From Primula veris (taxonomy: Eukaryota; Streptophyta; Magnoliopsida; Ericales; Primulaceae), in assembly GCA_963682055.1 (NCBI GenBank), contig OY821744.1, positions 2,795,001 through 2,859,000 on the forward strand: a DNA stretch of 64,000 bases, given 5' to 3'. A program made the translations under genes and the position numbers. Shown in pieces: positions 30,802-43,297 of the stretch (position 1 is its first letter; each line of letters opens with the position of its first letter). Below the pieces are notes generated by a model. That model did no database searches. It saw only the letters and a program-made list of their open reading frames with translations, and was not told the origin of the DNA.

Positions 30802-31407
30802 ATGGAGGTTGAAGTGAAGCTCCGTTTACCAAACTCTGTCGCTTACCAGAGCGTCCTCTCTCTCCTCTCCCCCTTCCATGTCGTCACGCACTGCCAGCAG
30901 AACAACTTTTTTGACGGCGCATCCGGTGAGTTATCTGCCAAACGCGCCATCCTTCGTCTCCGCTTCTACGGGGAGGATTCGAGATGTGTTCTCTCTCTGA
31001 AAGCAAAAGCCGTGATTTCCAACGGAGTTAGCCGAGTTGAAGAGGACGAAGAGGATATCGACCCGATTATAGGACGTGAGTGTGTATCTAACCCTAATAA
31101 GCTTAGGGAAATCGAGTCAAGGATAATGAAGAGGGTGAGTGAGGAGTTTGATGTGAATGAAGGGGGTTTTGTGTGCTTGGGAGGGTTTAGGAATGTGAGG
31201 GGTGTTCATAAGTGGAAAGGGTTGACATTGGAAATCGACGAGACTATGTTCGATTTCGGTACTTGTTATGAGATAGAGTGTGAGAGTGACGAACCCGACA
31301 AAGCTAAGGAGTTGATTGAGGGATTTTTGAAGGAAAATGGAATTGCTTACTCTTACTCTGTGGTTTCCAAGTTTGCGATTTTTCGGTCCGGGAAGATTCC
31401 TGAGTAA
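30802..31407 (+). CDS. TTM3: Triphosphate tunnel metalloenzyme 3 (CYTH domain phosphatase)
   Basis: 201 residues, one CYTH domain. The N-terminal MEVEVKL holds the ExExK metal-binding signature (Glu2, Glu4, Lys6). Basic strand residues (AKRAILRLRF, LSLKAK) and acidic partners (SRVEEDEED, LEIDETMFDFG, YEIECE) line the tunnel. Plant TTM3 cleaves inorganic tripolyphosphate and is cytosolic. Length fits (Arabidopsis about 210). It is the second ORF of the CDC26-TTM3 unit. The stop overlaps a consensus donor (CCTGA/GTAAGT at 31,403/31,404). If spliced to the strong acceptor at 32,804, the end would read IPE-LMAE and stop at 32,820; otherwise the protein ends IPE and the intron lies in the 3' UTR. 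The acidic end right after GKIP matches the family. Confidence 0.9.
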   Translation: MEVEVKLRLPNSVAYQSVLSLLSPFHVVTHCQQNNFFDGASGELSAKRAILRLRFYGEDSRCVLSLKAKAVISNGVSRVEEDEEDIDPIIGRECVSNPNKLREIESRIMKRVSEEFDVNEGGFVCLGGFRNVRGVHKWKGLTLEIDETMFDFGTCYEIECESDEPDKAKELIEGFLKENGIAYSYSVVSKFAIFRSGKIPE

Positions 31408-32804
31408 GTCGATTTATCCATTTTCCATTCATTTAAATAGTATCACATTTGATTCATCATTTCCTTAATTAATTGCCTATTTATAGTACCTGTAAAGGAA
31501 CTCGTGGATTTCTAAAATCAGGGTGCTTTCGAGGTAGTTACTCTTCAAAGTCTACTCGGACTCATAGACCAAACGAGTCTCTTCGTTTAGAACACTGAAA
31601 GTTTTGGACTATAATATCCATCACTTATAAAATTAGACACGTTTTGTTGTTTAAATAGTGTGACCAGATTCCTTTTATATTTTTCTTCGCCATTTAACTT
31701 CATTCCCCACTGGTTGGATTGATTATAAGCTACCCTCTTAAAACACTCCCTTCCTGCTTCTCTGAAGGCTAAGGAATGTAGCAATTTAGATATTTTCTGG
31801 TCTGTTTTCGTTATACATTTATGCATAGAGTACTTGATATTCTCTTTGTTTTGTGATGGGGATTTACCTTTGTGGTGACTCTGCAGTAACAAATGTTTTC
31901 TGTAAACTAATTTGGTTGTGCAAGTCTTGCGATAAATATATTTTGTTGCCAATTAGATGAATGTAAACTACTTAAAAGTTCAACATGTTTATTGGCATGG
32001 ATGGGAAAAGTTTTTTGTTTGTTTTGTGTTGATAGTTCCTCCTCAAAATCTACTCGGAGTTATAGTCCAACGGAGTTTATTCTTTCTTGAACCCTCAAGT
32101 TTTGGCCTACTGTATCCGCCGTCTAAAAAAAAGACACGATTTGCTGTTCGAGTCAGATTCCTTTTCTCTTTTTTCTTCGCCATATAACTTAATTTCCCAT
32201 TGGTTGGATTATAAGCTAGCCTCTTAAAGCGCTCCCTTCTCGTGTCTCTGATTGCTAAGGAATCTAACAATTCAAATATTGTTTGTTAAACAGGATTATT
32301 TCCCAACCCTTTTGCGTAGTAAATAATTTTTCTCACTCATCACCGTGAATTGTTTTCCAGGCAGAAAAATGATATTTTTTTATAATTCAGTTGCTTTTCA
32401 CTTGTTAAAACCTGGAAAACAACTCGTAAGCTCCTAAAACTTTGGCGCTTTCGGCTCGTATGCTAATTATTTTTTCTTTTACAAACTAATTCGAATTAGA
32501 TTATATAGTCCATGTAACAATAACTTAGCTTTTTGGTGCCATTGCAATGATGAAATTTGTTTAACTGCTTATATGATTGTGTAAATTGAAGGATAAAATT
32601 TAATATTGAACGCCATTGGATGACTTTTTTTTTTTTTTTGATAAATGAAAACTTCATAACATTAAGACAAGTCTTTCTCAATACACGCCCATAAGAGGTC
32701 AGGCAGTACATACGAAAGCGAAATCGCAACATTATCTCAATACACGCCCATTGGATGACTTTAATCATTACTCATTCTCTCTCTCTCTTTTCTGTTTTTT
32801 ATAG
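31404..32804 (+). other. Probable TTM3 3'-terminal intron with internal ~260-bp direct repeat
   Basis: Donor GTAAGT at 31,404 and a pyrimidine-rich acceptor ending TTTTTTATAG at 32,804. Inside, about 31,525-31,795 and 32,030-32,285 are diverged direct copies sharing CTACTCGGA, AGTTTTGG, TTTTTCTTCGCCAT, GGTTGGATT and CTAAGGAAT blocks. The other end exon (32,805 on) carries a possible AATAAA-type signal at about 33,072 (GAAATAAAC). Confidence 0.55.
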
Positions 32805-33079
32805 GTTGATGGCTGAATGATCCAACTATATCTATTTACATATTTGAAGCGAAAGAAGTACCTATGATGAGAGACGACCATGTTGAAGATTGCTCCTCGC
32901 ATGAAGTGGAAGAGATTAATCAGTCAAGATTAGAAGAATCGATCCGCTTTTTTATATTTCATTTCCAAATTGCAAAACTTTTAGCTTTATTTACTAGTAC
33001 TTTCTCATTTTCCAGCAGAATAAGTTTACGAGTTATGAATGGCCTTTCTTCCTTGTAATGTGATTCCAATGAAATAAAC

Positions 33080-34140
33080 ATTTACCCCCCAAAAAAGTAA
33101 AGTTCATATTCTAGACGAGTTTTACGAACCCAAATTGTTTCAGCATGAGATAGCTTTATATACTTGGTGCTCCATATTTTTGCCTTTTTGCTGTATAATA
33201 TAATTTTCCTGGTGAATGGTTTTGTTGTTCAGTGTTTCTTAATTCATAATGATTTGGAGACAAAACGACTTTTACACATGACTGAAAGAAGTGAACGAAA
33301 CAATTGAGATTTTTAACAACTGTTTCACAGAGGATTTTGTATATTGCCAGAATTGCTCAAAAGAGCAAACCGATCCACACAAGAACTTTTACATTACTGG
33401 TCTTATGATATGAGGTTTTGCCAAACAAGTTAAATTACGCTATCAGACCAAATATCTAGGGTGGAAATGGTTTACCATTGGTTTCCTTGTCATGCTATTA
33501 CCGAGCTGTACATATATGATACGTGTGATTTCATTACCGTTACAATATCACTTTCGGTATACCGCACATTTGGGATATAATTTAGTATGGCATGTTACAT
33601 TTTTATAGTATATTTTTGTTCCTCGTGTCTACTTAGTTCCTGATCCGTGTCCCCGATTCCCACATGTTTCCGACTCGGAAAGAGTACGAGTGCTACATAG
33701 GTGACATTGCATTTAACCTTTAATTAAATTCGCCTTCTCAAGTTTAATGAATCTTGAAAATTTACCGTAATTTTATAAGCAAATATGGAAGAATAAAGAT
33801 TTTATTAATGATGGGAAATGCTATCCTTATAGCAGTATCCTTCAATTAAGTTCATGCATTTGTGTGTTTAACTTTTTTGTAAAAAAAATAGTAACATTTC
33901 CAATTATTAGTGAAATTGAATACATGTATTTGATAATGAATATTTTAATTTTTTGAAAATGTATTTAGTAGCATTAGTTAGCATTTAATACTCATATAGT
34001 ACAAAATTGAAATTTTAATAACATTGACTGATTAAATAATTAATTAAGCAAAATTTGGCTCGACCATATATAAGAATGTGCTTCCTATTACTTAATAAGA
34101 GAAAAAAAAATCAAGCAATTTTTTTTTTTAATATTTCACC
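33080..34140. other. Intergenic spacer, TTM3 to heparanase-like gene
   Basis: AT-rich, with no supported gene. It should hold the TTM3 end and the promoter of the next gene. Confidence 0.5.
34067..34073 (+). promoter_or_regulatory. TATA box of heparanase-like gene 1
   Basis: TATATAA lies 68-74 bp upstream of the ATG at 34,141 and is the only good TATA motif nearby. Confidence 0.55.
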
Positions 34141-37100
34141 ATGGGTAATGATGGTTTAAGAATGGGGTGGTGTTGTTTTTTGGTTTGTTTTTGGGGTTTA
34201 GCTATTGGATTTGTAAATGGAAATAGTGTTGTAGATACTGTTTTTGTGAATGGGAAGGGATCAATTGGGAAAATAGATAATGATTTTGTATGTACAACTG
34301 TGGATTGGTGGCCATCTCAGAAGTGTGACTATGGTAGTTGTTCTTGGGGCAATGCTTCTTTGCTCAATGTGGTGAGCCTCGGTACATTTTGATAGTAATA
34401 TAATTTCTGGCCTAATATACCAGAAGATTTTAGCTGGATGACCCCCTTTTTCCATTCGAAAACGATGATTTTCCCCCTTTTTGAAAGATGCAGCTAAACA
34501 AGCGTAATATAATTCCGACCCTGGAGAAATTAATTGTATATATATAATTTCTACCCTGGAGGAATTGTGTATAATTGACTCTTTGAACTTGTGCCATAAT
34601 TATTAAGAAAATTTTGTTTCTTAAGAACAATGTAAATGATCAAATTCTATCTCCACATATTTTGCAGGATCTCAAGAACAAGATCTTTTTCAGTGCAGTA
34701 AAAGGTCAGATCTCCTATCTAGCTTCGAAACTGTATCAGTTTATATTTTTATCCACCTTTTACAATTAAGCTGCATTCATTATCTTTTAGTCGAACAATT
34801 ATAGTGCTTTTTTTTTTGTATCTATAGTCTATACCAAGCCTTTTTTTAATGTCGTTCAGCCTTTTCACCCTTAAAGATCAAAATAGGTGGCACTTTACAA
34901 GATAAGCTCATCTACGAAACCGAAAATCATAAACAACCTTGTGTTCCATTTTCTCGAAACAACTCAGCACTGTTTGGTTTCAATAAAGGATGCCTCTCCT
35001 TATCAAGATGGGATCAAATTAACTCCTTCTTTAGTAAAGCTGGGTGGGGTAATCCTAAATATCTTTAAAAAAAATCTAATTTTATTCGAATTTCACTTTT
35101 TATTTTAAACCGGGTTGTTCTGTAAATTCAGGGCTTCAGTTATCTTTGGACTAAATGCTCTTACTGGAAGATCCATAAGATCTGATGGCACTGCAGTGGG
35201 AAATTGGGATAACAAAAATGCTGAAGCTTTTATGCGCTATACGGTGAAAAAGAAATACAAAATTCATGGTTGGGAGCTTGGTAAGAAGTGCTTATTTATA
35301 TAGTAAATGGCCTTTATTTTAACCAATAGTGTTTCTTAGATGACCACACTGGAAAGTAAGTACTTCGAAAAATCTGAGGAAACTGGTCTTTATTTAATTG
35401 AACTCATTTGGCATATCTAAAATTACAAAGAGCCCGGCTGCTGTCTGCTGCGCATTGTTATGCTGATTTCTGTTAAAAGTTGAAAAAGTGAACTCAAAAT
35501 CTCATTCGAGGTGCTAGAAAAGCTAACAAGTTTTTCAAATACTTGATGCTCCTACAAATGTTGTAAAACACTATGTTCAAAAGATCCTCTCAAATACCAA
35601 GTGTAAATTGTTTTCAAGAGAGACTTTAGAACTTATTACAGGAAGGTTTCGATTTTATAGTATGCTAATGTTTATGTTGTGTTTTTTCCTTTGATTACTA
35701 TAGAAAATTAAGAAAAAAGGCTACCTTTATATTCTTACCAGTATTCCAAAACCTTTTTGATTAACAGGAAATGAATTATGTGGAGTAAATGCAATTGGCA
35801 CGAGAGTTGCTGCAGACCAGTATGCCTTCGACACCATATCGCTACAAAAACTTGCGAATAATGTTTATGGGGGCATAGAACCTAAACCACTTATTATAGC
35901 ACCAGGGGGATTTTTGGATGCAAATTGGTTCACAGAATACATATCGAAAACCAACAACTCGTTAGACATTGCCACACAACATATATACAATCTCTATGGC
36001 GGTACCTAATGTATTAAACCTTTCTAAGATTTAGAACATGTATCGTATTGATATAGGATTTAAGTGTTTGTTTGTAAATTCAGGGAGCGATGAAGACCTA
36101 ATTAAGAAAATTTTAGATCCCACTGTTCTTGATGGTGGGGTTTGGACATTTCGCAGTCTCCAAAGCATCGTCAAGAAATCTGGTAAACCTGTCAATGCGT
36201 GGGTAGGCGAGGCTGGTGGGGTTAATAACAGTGGCCGAAAACTTGTCACTAATTCGTTTGTGTTTAGTTTCTGGTAAGCATAACGATTCCTTGCAAAAAA
36301 GCGAGGGAAAATATTTTCATAGTCTTTATAATTGTGTCCTGAAGTAATTATGAACTTTATTACCAAAATAATTTTTTAATTTCCTGAACACGATCTTTCT
36401 TTGCAGATTTCACTCGGTTGTTTTCGAAACAGTTTCCAATTCAATGCATTTTGTAATGATTTGTTTTTTCTTAACTGTGACTAGAAACGACATTTATAGT
36501 TTGCTTGTGTTTCCTTTTCTATCTGTAAATTAATTTTTTTCTTTTTTTTTTGTAATGGAATAGGTATCTGGATCAAATGGGTATGTCGTCCTTGTACGGA
36601 ACACAAACGTATTGCAGACAATCGTTGATTGGTGGAAATTATGGTCTACTTAACACTACTACCTATGTGCCCAATCCTGACTATTACAGGTTACTGAACT
36701 GTGAATTTATTAAGATGCATTAGGTCAAAGCAAATAATACACATAACCACTTTGTCGTGTGCATGATTTCCTTTCATTTATATATTTGATTCAGAATAAG
36801 GATGTGAAATTATTAAAGCTGGTGGTTATTTCCCTTTTTTTCTTCCTGCAGTGCCCTTCTTTGGCACCGGCTAATGGGAAGAAATGTTCTATCGACAAAA
36901 TTTAACGGGACAAAGAACATCCGTGCATATGCTCATTGTGCAAAGCAATCTGTAAGTTCTAAGTTAAAACTCTGAATAATTATAAACAGAAGCCTGCATT
37001 TTAGGCTACTTTTTTGTTGGGAAGTCTCTAAGCTCGATAAGAAGTATGAAACACCGAAAAGGATTTCCATTTTTTCAAAATTTTCATTCTGATTTTCCAA

Positions 37101-37701
37101 ACTATAATGAAAGAGGATGAGAAACACCGAGATGAAGTAAAACTCAAGTAAAACACAGACACCCAAGTTTTACAACACGCCAATTAAAAAGTAAGAAAAT
37201 AAAAATTGGAAGTTTCGTTATAAATTTATCAATTCCACTTTTTGTATCCCAACTGGTTTGCAACTAAGGTATTTTCCGCATGCACTTCATGTTGTAATTG
37301 CATGTGTCTTTGCATTTCAGAAAGGAATTACAGTACTATTGATCAACCTCGACAGGTCCACCACCATTGAAGCTAAAGTCTCTTACAATGGAACTTTAAT
37401 ACGTGAAAACAAATCATATCCCAATCATAAGAGTAACTCAACTAGATTACCTCAACAGAGTAAGAAAAAACAACACTATAATGGTGAATTGTCAAGAATT
37501 GAGTACTATCTGACACCAAAAAGTGGGAACTTACGCAGTCAGGTCATACTTCTGAACGGAAAAGTTTTAGCAGTTGACAAAAATGGGCAAATTCCTCCCT
37601 CAAAGGGTATACTGATCAATTCATCCAAGCCGATAACCGTGGCTCCTCTTTCCATTGTGTTTGTACAAATACCGAATGTTGATCTTCCTGCTTGTCGGTA
37701 G
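34141..37701 (+). CDS. Heparanase-like protein (GH79 family), nine exons, intact
   Basis: Exons: 34,141-34,371; 34,668-34,704; 34,860-35,043; 35,132-35,280; 35,768-36,001; 36,084-36,273; 36,564-36,689; 36,852-36,951; 37,321-37,701. All junctions are GT-AG and the phases agree, giving 543 residues, the usual length for plant heparanase-like (GUS-type) proteins. These are secreted or wall-associated retaining glycosidases thought to trim glucuronic acid from arabinogalactan proteins. A hydrophobic N-terminus (CCFLVCFWGLAIGF) is a likely signal peptide. DWWPSQKCDYGSCSWGNASLLN, IGGTLQD and GLNALTGRS are family blocks. WELGNE carries the acid/base Glu203, and WVGEAGG the nucleophile Glu321. The C-terminal beta domain (KGITVLLINLD...) is complete. 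A truncated paralogue follows 1 kb downstream. Confidence 0.9.
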
Positions 37702-38697
37702 AAGGATGAAAAAAAAAGGCTTAATTTGGCCAATATTAGTATCCGCTAAGGAGAAAAAGAAAGTGATATCATGTAAAAGTAATACTTCTTCGTAGATTGG
37801 ATTTAGCTGTGTAAGACATGACTATTTAAACAAAATTAGATGAGAAAGCATCATTTTCGCTACCATGCCAATTGCATTCTCTTGATCTGTGTACTTAGCT
37901 TGATTTGATTCTTGGGGTTTCCTTTGCTATTTTCCTATGTATTTAGCTTAATGTATAACCCATAGGCGATAAAGAAAAGGTCTGGTGCGCTTCGATGCAT
38001 CCTCATTAGTTGCCGAAGCCATTTACTTTTATTTCATAAATGTAAATTAGGTAACTAAACATTATAAAGAATTTTAGTATAATAGGAAAATGAGATTTTT
38101 CTTCGGTTTTTTGCCTTCCTATGAGGTGTATATTTTCCGTTGTACATGACTTTCTGGAAAGACTGCATGATTAGCATAACAAGCTCGAGTTTTTAAAGGC
38201 TGATAAGTTAATATACATACAACATACTAAATTTGATCAATTCCTACACAATTGAGTTGAGCATATGTTTCTCAATCAGAGTATGTGATGAAAAAAAATC
38301 AATTTTCAGAAATTCTTCCACTTTTCTTCAACCACAGTAAAAGCAGGGGGGCTAAACGGCATATGTCATTGAGTATCTTTCAATCAAAATATCAAATTAT
38401 ACATTCTCTTTAACACCTGAGGTTGAATGTAAATGAAATGAAAAAGGAAACATATCGAACCTCAATCAAGCCAAACACCAAAATCAGCCAACATTAAACT
38501 GTAAAAGAAATATCTGATGATCTTCCATTTTAATCTGATTTGTTCTAACATAATTTTGGAACTATAGTCTTCACCGCCATAAACTATCTTCAATGTAAAC
38601 ATTGTATAATATAAAGGACGAGAACCATAAAATTAAGTGCCTGCGACTCTGCGATCAAATACAAAGAAATTCAAGAAGAAAAAACGGGATTTTTAAG
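37702..38697. other. Intergenic spacer between heparanase-like genes
   Basis: Holds the 3' UTR of gene 1 and an AT-rich promoter for gene 2 (TATAATATAAAG near 38,606). No gene seen. Confidence 0.5.
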
Positions 38698-39626
38698 ATG
38701 AGTTCTTTTGATTTAAAGATGTGTTACCTTTTTCGATTTTGGATTATTTGTGTTTGGAGTTTCAGTTTTGATTTTGTGAAGAGTAAAAGTGTTGTGGGTA
38801 GGGTTTATGTAGATGGGACAAGTTCGATTGGAAAAATAGATAATGATTTTATATGTGCTACTATGGATTGGTGGCCGCCTGAGCAGTGTGACTGGGGGAC
38901 TTGTCCTTGGGGAAATGCTTCTATACTCAATGTTGTGAGTTTTCCTACATTATTAGTTACTTACGTATATGCGTTTGTTTATTTGTATATCCTTGAATTT
39001 GTGATCCTACTTTGCACCTGTATACTGCTAAATCATGGCTTAAGCAAATAACTAAATTCTGCCATATATTTTTGCAACTCTGCAGGATCTTAGTAACAAA
39101 ATTTTCTTCAATGCAGTAAAAGGTTAGCGCTCCTCTCTATGCACAAAACCGGGTTTATACACCATTACTAATAAAATTGACTGTACTTATACTATGTTTC
39201 CTTGTCATTCAGCATTTTCGCCGCTAAAGATCAGATTAGGTGGCACTTTGACAGATCAGGTCATATATGAAACTGAACAACATCAGCAACCATGTGTTCC
39301 ATTTCGAAAATCAGTGTTTTTTCGTTTCACTCAAGGGTGTCTCCCCTTGTTGAGATGGGACAAACTAAACTCTTTTTTTAATAAAACCGGGTAATCTTAT
39401 TTTATGTATATAGTCATTTTATTATAGTATAATCACATTATATTCACTTTTTATATTATTATTTTTTGTAAATTCAGGGCTTTAGTAGTTTTTGGACTGA
39501 ATTCTCTTAATGGAAAATCCATAAGGCGTGATGGATTCGCAATTGGAAAGTGGAATTACACAAATGCCGAATCTTTTATGCGTTATACGTTGAAAAAAGG
39601 CTACAAAGTACATGGGTGGGAGCTTG
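38698..39626 (+). pseudogene. Heparanase-like gene 2, exons 1-4 only (truncated)
   Basis: Exons 38,698-38,934, 39,086-39,122, 39,213-39,390 and 39,478-39,626 match exons 1-4 of the upstream gene in sequence, length and phase: signal peptide (CYLFRFWIICVWSFSF), [39 protein letters not shown] and ...HGWELG. All are open with good splice sites. After the exon 4 donor no exon 5 (GNELCG...) is found before the truncated TIP1 gene at 41,474. Both catalytic Glu residues are therefore missing. It could be transcribed but not make an active GH79 enzyme. The cut within intron 4 is best explained as a duplication breakpoint. Confidence 0.85.
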
Positions 39627-41473
39627 GTAAGAAATGTTTATATATTCTTCGATTTGTTTTCGATGATTAATTTATTATACGTTCTCATATAATAGCTAAT
39701 CAGAGGTCTCTTTAACATGTTCCTCCGCCTTTTTCTAAAGAGAAAATGATGAAAAAGTACATATAAATAATACTTAATTATCAAAACCTGAATCATAAAA
39801 CACTCTTAAAGATTGGTACATACTATTTTATTTATTCATATTATACAATTAAAATATATGACACATCATCATATCTCTCCTCTCCCTATTATATGCATTA
39901 AATAAAACTTATTGTATCACGTATTCAATAAAATTTACACCACATGAGTGATTTAAAACTTAACATAATTATGCATTAATTAAATAATTTTTATGAGTTG
40001 AGAAACGTACTTGTCAAACTTACTCACTTTTATATGAGATGAGGATTTGAGTCTTTGGCAAATTAAGTACGTTTTTATGTGTTAATTATTGATTACCAAG
40101 AAATGTTACATGATGCTACTAAATATGCTACATGATGATACTTATTTTTACTATTTGTTATTAAACATGATGCTATATAATGCTACTTATTTTTACATTT
40201 TGTTATTAAATTTGATGCTACATGATGCTACTACATATTACATGATGTTACTATATATGATACCCGATGCTACTACAAATGATACATGATTCTATTTATT
40301 TTTACTCTTTCTTTTTAATTTTGATACTACATTACATCTATCAAATGTTAAATAAGATTTGCGAATAATGCTACATTATTTTTTCAACATGTTGTAGATA
40401 TTGATTTTTAATTTGTGGAGTGATTTACGGAGAGAGGAAAAATGGTAATATTAGGGAATGAGTTATGGAGAATTTGAATGAATATTTATGAGATGATGTT
40501 TAATGAAATTTAAGGGTATTTTTGTCTTATAAATTTACATATGTATCAAACCTTACAAGAGATTTATGTACTAATTGGCCAATCTCCTCTTTTTCTAGAC
40601 TGCTACTTAAGTATAACGTTCAATGATGAACTAATATGAGAATTGTGAATCTATTAGTGACGTTTCATCTTCTCTTTTCTCACCTTTCAAGAACTTTCCT
40701 GGTCTTTTTCATCTGGAATTGCAATATTGTATCTCTTTTCTCAGAAAGACTATTTAATTGCTGAATCTATTTCATTTCGGAGCGATTTGTTCTACTTTAT
40801 AAGTTAGTCAAAAAATTATTAACTGATTTGGTTCTGATAATAATTTGGCATTTTACGATTTTCACTTTTCCTATCATTTTGTATTTTTTTCAACTAGTTT
40901 TGAACTGAAATTTGTTATGCCTTAACTTAAGAAAGTTTTTATAATTGTCTGATTATCTGTTTATAAATATAAATTTACATATATACATATATATACACAC
41001 ACACACATATATTAAAATATATATTTTGTTTTTAAATTTGTAAGTGCTTAGAAACCCCATGATCCAACTCCTGGTTCCCCCCTGCCCTCATGGAACCCAT
41101 TTTACAAAGAAGGGACTGAAATGTAATCTTTTCAAATAAAATTCCAGTCCTCATGGGGTATGTGAGGTGTAGAAACGTCAGGGTGCATATCATCACTCAT
41201 AAAAAAGGAACAAACTTGCAACCCTCTGCAAGTAGCACCATCAGTAAATAGCGCACAGGCAAACAAAAGTTTTAAATTTTTTTTGCATCCAGCATTCTCG
41301 TAAAGTAATAACAAACCATAACCCATTTCTTTTAACAAAATATTAGTCAGTGACAGTTATAGAACTAATTCTAAACAATCATTGCCTACAGAAAGAGGTG
41401 GCCTTGAAAACTTGAACTGGAATTTTAATCCAAATATAGCAACAAAAAAAGATTATCTCGCGCTGAAATATAC
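39627..41473. other. Junction region between two truncated genes; AT-rich, no exon found
   Basis: Runs from heparanase intron 4 (plus strand) into TIP1 intron 2 (minus strand); the breakpoint must lie inside. At 40,105-40,330 there is a degenerate minisatellite of about 12 bp (ATGATGCTACTA and variants). At 40,978-41,030 a TA/CA microsatellite. No heparanase exon 5 or TIP1 exon 3 was found. Confidence 0.6.
40105..40330. repeat. Degenerate minisatellite, ATGATGCTACTA-type
   Basis: Many imperfect copies of (A)CATGATGCTACTA, mixed with TTATTTTTAC tracts, produce an accidental open frame rich in MLLN/ATYFY. Non-coding. Confidence 0.6.
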
Positions 41474-42047
41474 CTGATAACCATACATATCGGCAGCATT
41501 GACTCGAGCACCTTCTTGAAGTAAAAGTTCAGCAACCTTTGTTGCACCTCGTACTGCACTCCAGTGTAAAGCTGTTTGCCCGGTATGATCAACAGCGTGT
41601 ACATCCCCTCCATGCTGTCATAAAACGAGTTATTGACACTTTTAGCAATAAGAAAAAGAAAAACAGGTAACAGTTCCCTTTATTTTGATATACAAAATAT
41701 ATGTGTAAAAGTTTATGTGTCCACTGAAGGAAGAACAGATTGTGACAAGGGAGCGACGTTAAATTTACAGCTTCGGTTGAGTTTATTATTAATCAAATTT
41801 CGGGTTTATGCTATTGCACTCCAATTAAGTTCAACACAACGCATACATTATATACAGACGTATACATACCAAGACTATGTATCAACTATCAAGATGATAT
41901 TATTTTTCCTAGATATAAAGTTCATGTCTTCCATATTAACCAATCTGGACCTTTCGGTTTATGCTATTTCAGTCTCTCTAACAAAAGTCAACACAAACAC
42001 CAAATTCATACATATCACACCCGTATATACATACATATTACATATAC

Positions 42048-42165
42048 CTCAAGAAAATAGCGGGCGGCGGCGGTACGTTTTAAGCGCAGCCCAAAACCTG
42101 AGTAACCAAGGCTGTCGGGTTTGGGTACAGAACAGCCTTCTCTCTCTATAAGCCTCAATATTTTT
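42048..42165 (-). pseudogene. Decayed duplicate of TIP1 exon 1 (3' half) inside intron 1
   Basis: The minus strand reads LIEREGCSVPKPDSLGYSG, then shifts frame through small deletions where the intact exon has ALQWAALNN, and recovers AAARYFLEV with a GTATATG donor. Diverged from exon 1 much more than the exon 1 copies differ among themselves, so this is an older tandem duplication. Confidence 0.75.
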
Positions 42166-42599
42166 GGGTGATACTTGTAATGTACACTCCTCTCCACATA
42201 CTATCTATACTAAAAAGGCTGAGTTTAATCTAGACAGAATAAGCTAAGATGTTAAGCAGGGTGAACCCTTATTTTATAAAACTAGTCTCAAAAGAAGCCT
42301 TTTTTTTTTAAATCTAAGGTCAAAGAAGCCTATAGAGTAGTGCTTTTCTGTAATTTGTGCTTATTTCTTTCTTATTAGCCAATTTGGGCATTTGGGTTTA
42401 TAGTTTATACTAATTTACTTTCTCTTCAACTACATACATTTTATATACACACGTACATGACCTATGCATAAAGATGCTATATTTTTCTATGTTTTCTGCT
42501 CAATTCTTTCTCATTAACCAATTAAGGCATTTGGATTTATGCTATTATATTCCAATTAAGTTCAACCAAGGGAGGAGCTAGAAGGGGGGGTGGCACAAC

Positions 42600-43297
42600 C
42601 ACCCCCATATTACTAAAAACCCTACTAAGCGGCATATGTTTTACACTTATTTTAAAAAAAATAGTGGATTAGCACCTACCATTCTTGACTCCCATCTCCG
42701 CCACCGAGGTCTACACAAACATAAAATACATACAATCCGGAACTGAACAAGGAACTTTAAAGAGGAGGGGCTGAAATGCTAATATTTTAAGATTTTAATC
42801 AAAATACATAGAAAAAGATTATTTACTCATCATTTTTGGTCAAAATGGGGCCCGAGTCCCCCGAGTGTCTCGGGCTAGTTCCTTCACTGCATACAATACA
42901 TACATATACAGAGGAGGGGCTGAAACACTACTTTTGGTAAAAAGGGGGCTTATTAGTTTTTCAAAAATTTAATCGAAACACATAGAAAAATTTAAATTTT
43001 CATCATTTTTTGTCAAAATAAAGCCGAAGTCCACGGAATATCTCCAGTTAGTTCCTTCATTGCACAAAATACATACATTCATCGACTTTTTTTTTATCAG
43101 AATCGGGTGGGTCCGAATGTCTCCAGCTAGTTCCTTCACTGAATACAATATATAATCAAAATACATAGAAAAAAATCCAAAATTTCACCATTTCGTATCA
43201 AAATGGGACCCGAGTCCTTCGAGTATTTCCCAACTACACACACACACACATTCACACACATACGTAAACAAGTATATATATATATATAAATTGACAC
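42600..43297. repeat. TIP1 intron 1 minisatellite (CTAGTTCCTTCACTG family)
   Basis: About four copies of a 60-70-bp unit (ATCAAAATGGGrCCCGAGTCC...CTAGTTCCTTCACTGmATACAATAyATA) start near 42,838, 43,010, 43,095 and 43,192. The 17-kb TIP1 copy has three. GAGGAGGGGCTGAAA motifs at 42,760 and 42,905 belong to the same repeat. Confidence 0.65.

Noticed and set aside
40089..40289. Met/Leu/Asn/Tyr-rich frame
   Set aside because: Translation of a GATGCTAC minisatellite.
41132..41338. Possible TIP1 exon 3 on the minus strand
   Set aside because: The translation lacks the expected next ankyrin repeat (ATHVAAQYGQT-like) and any suitable acceptor in phase.
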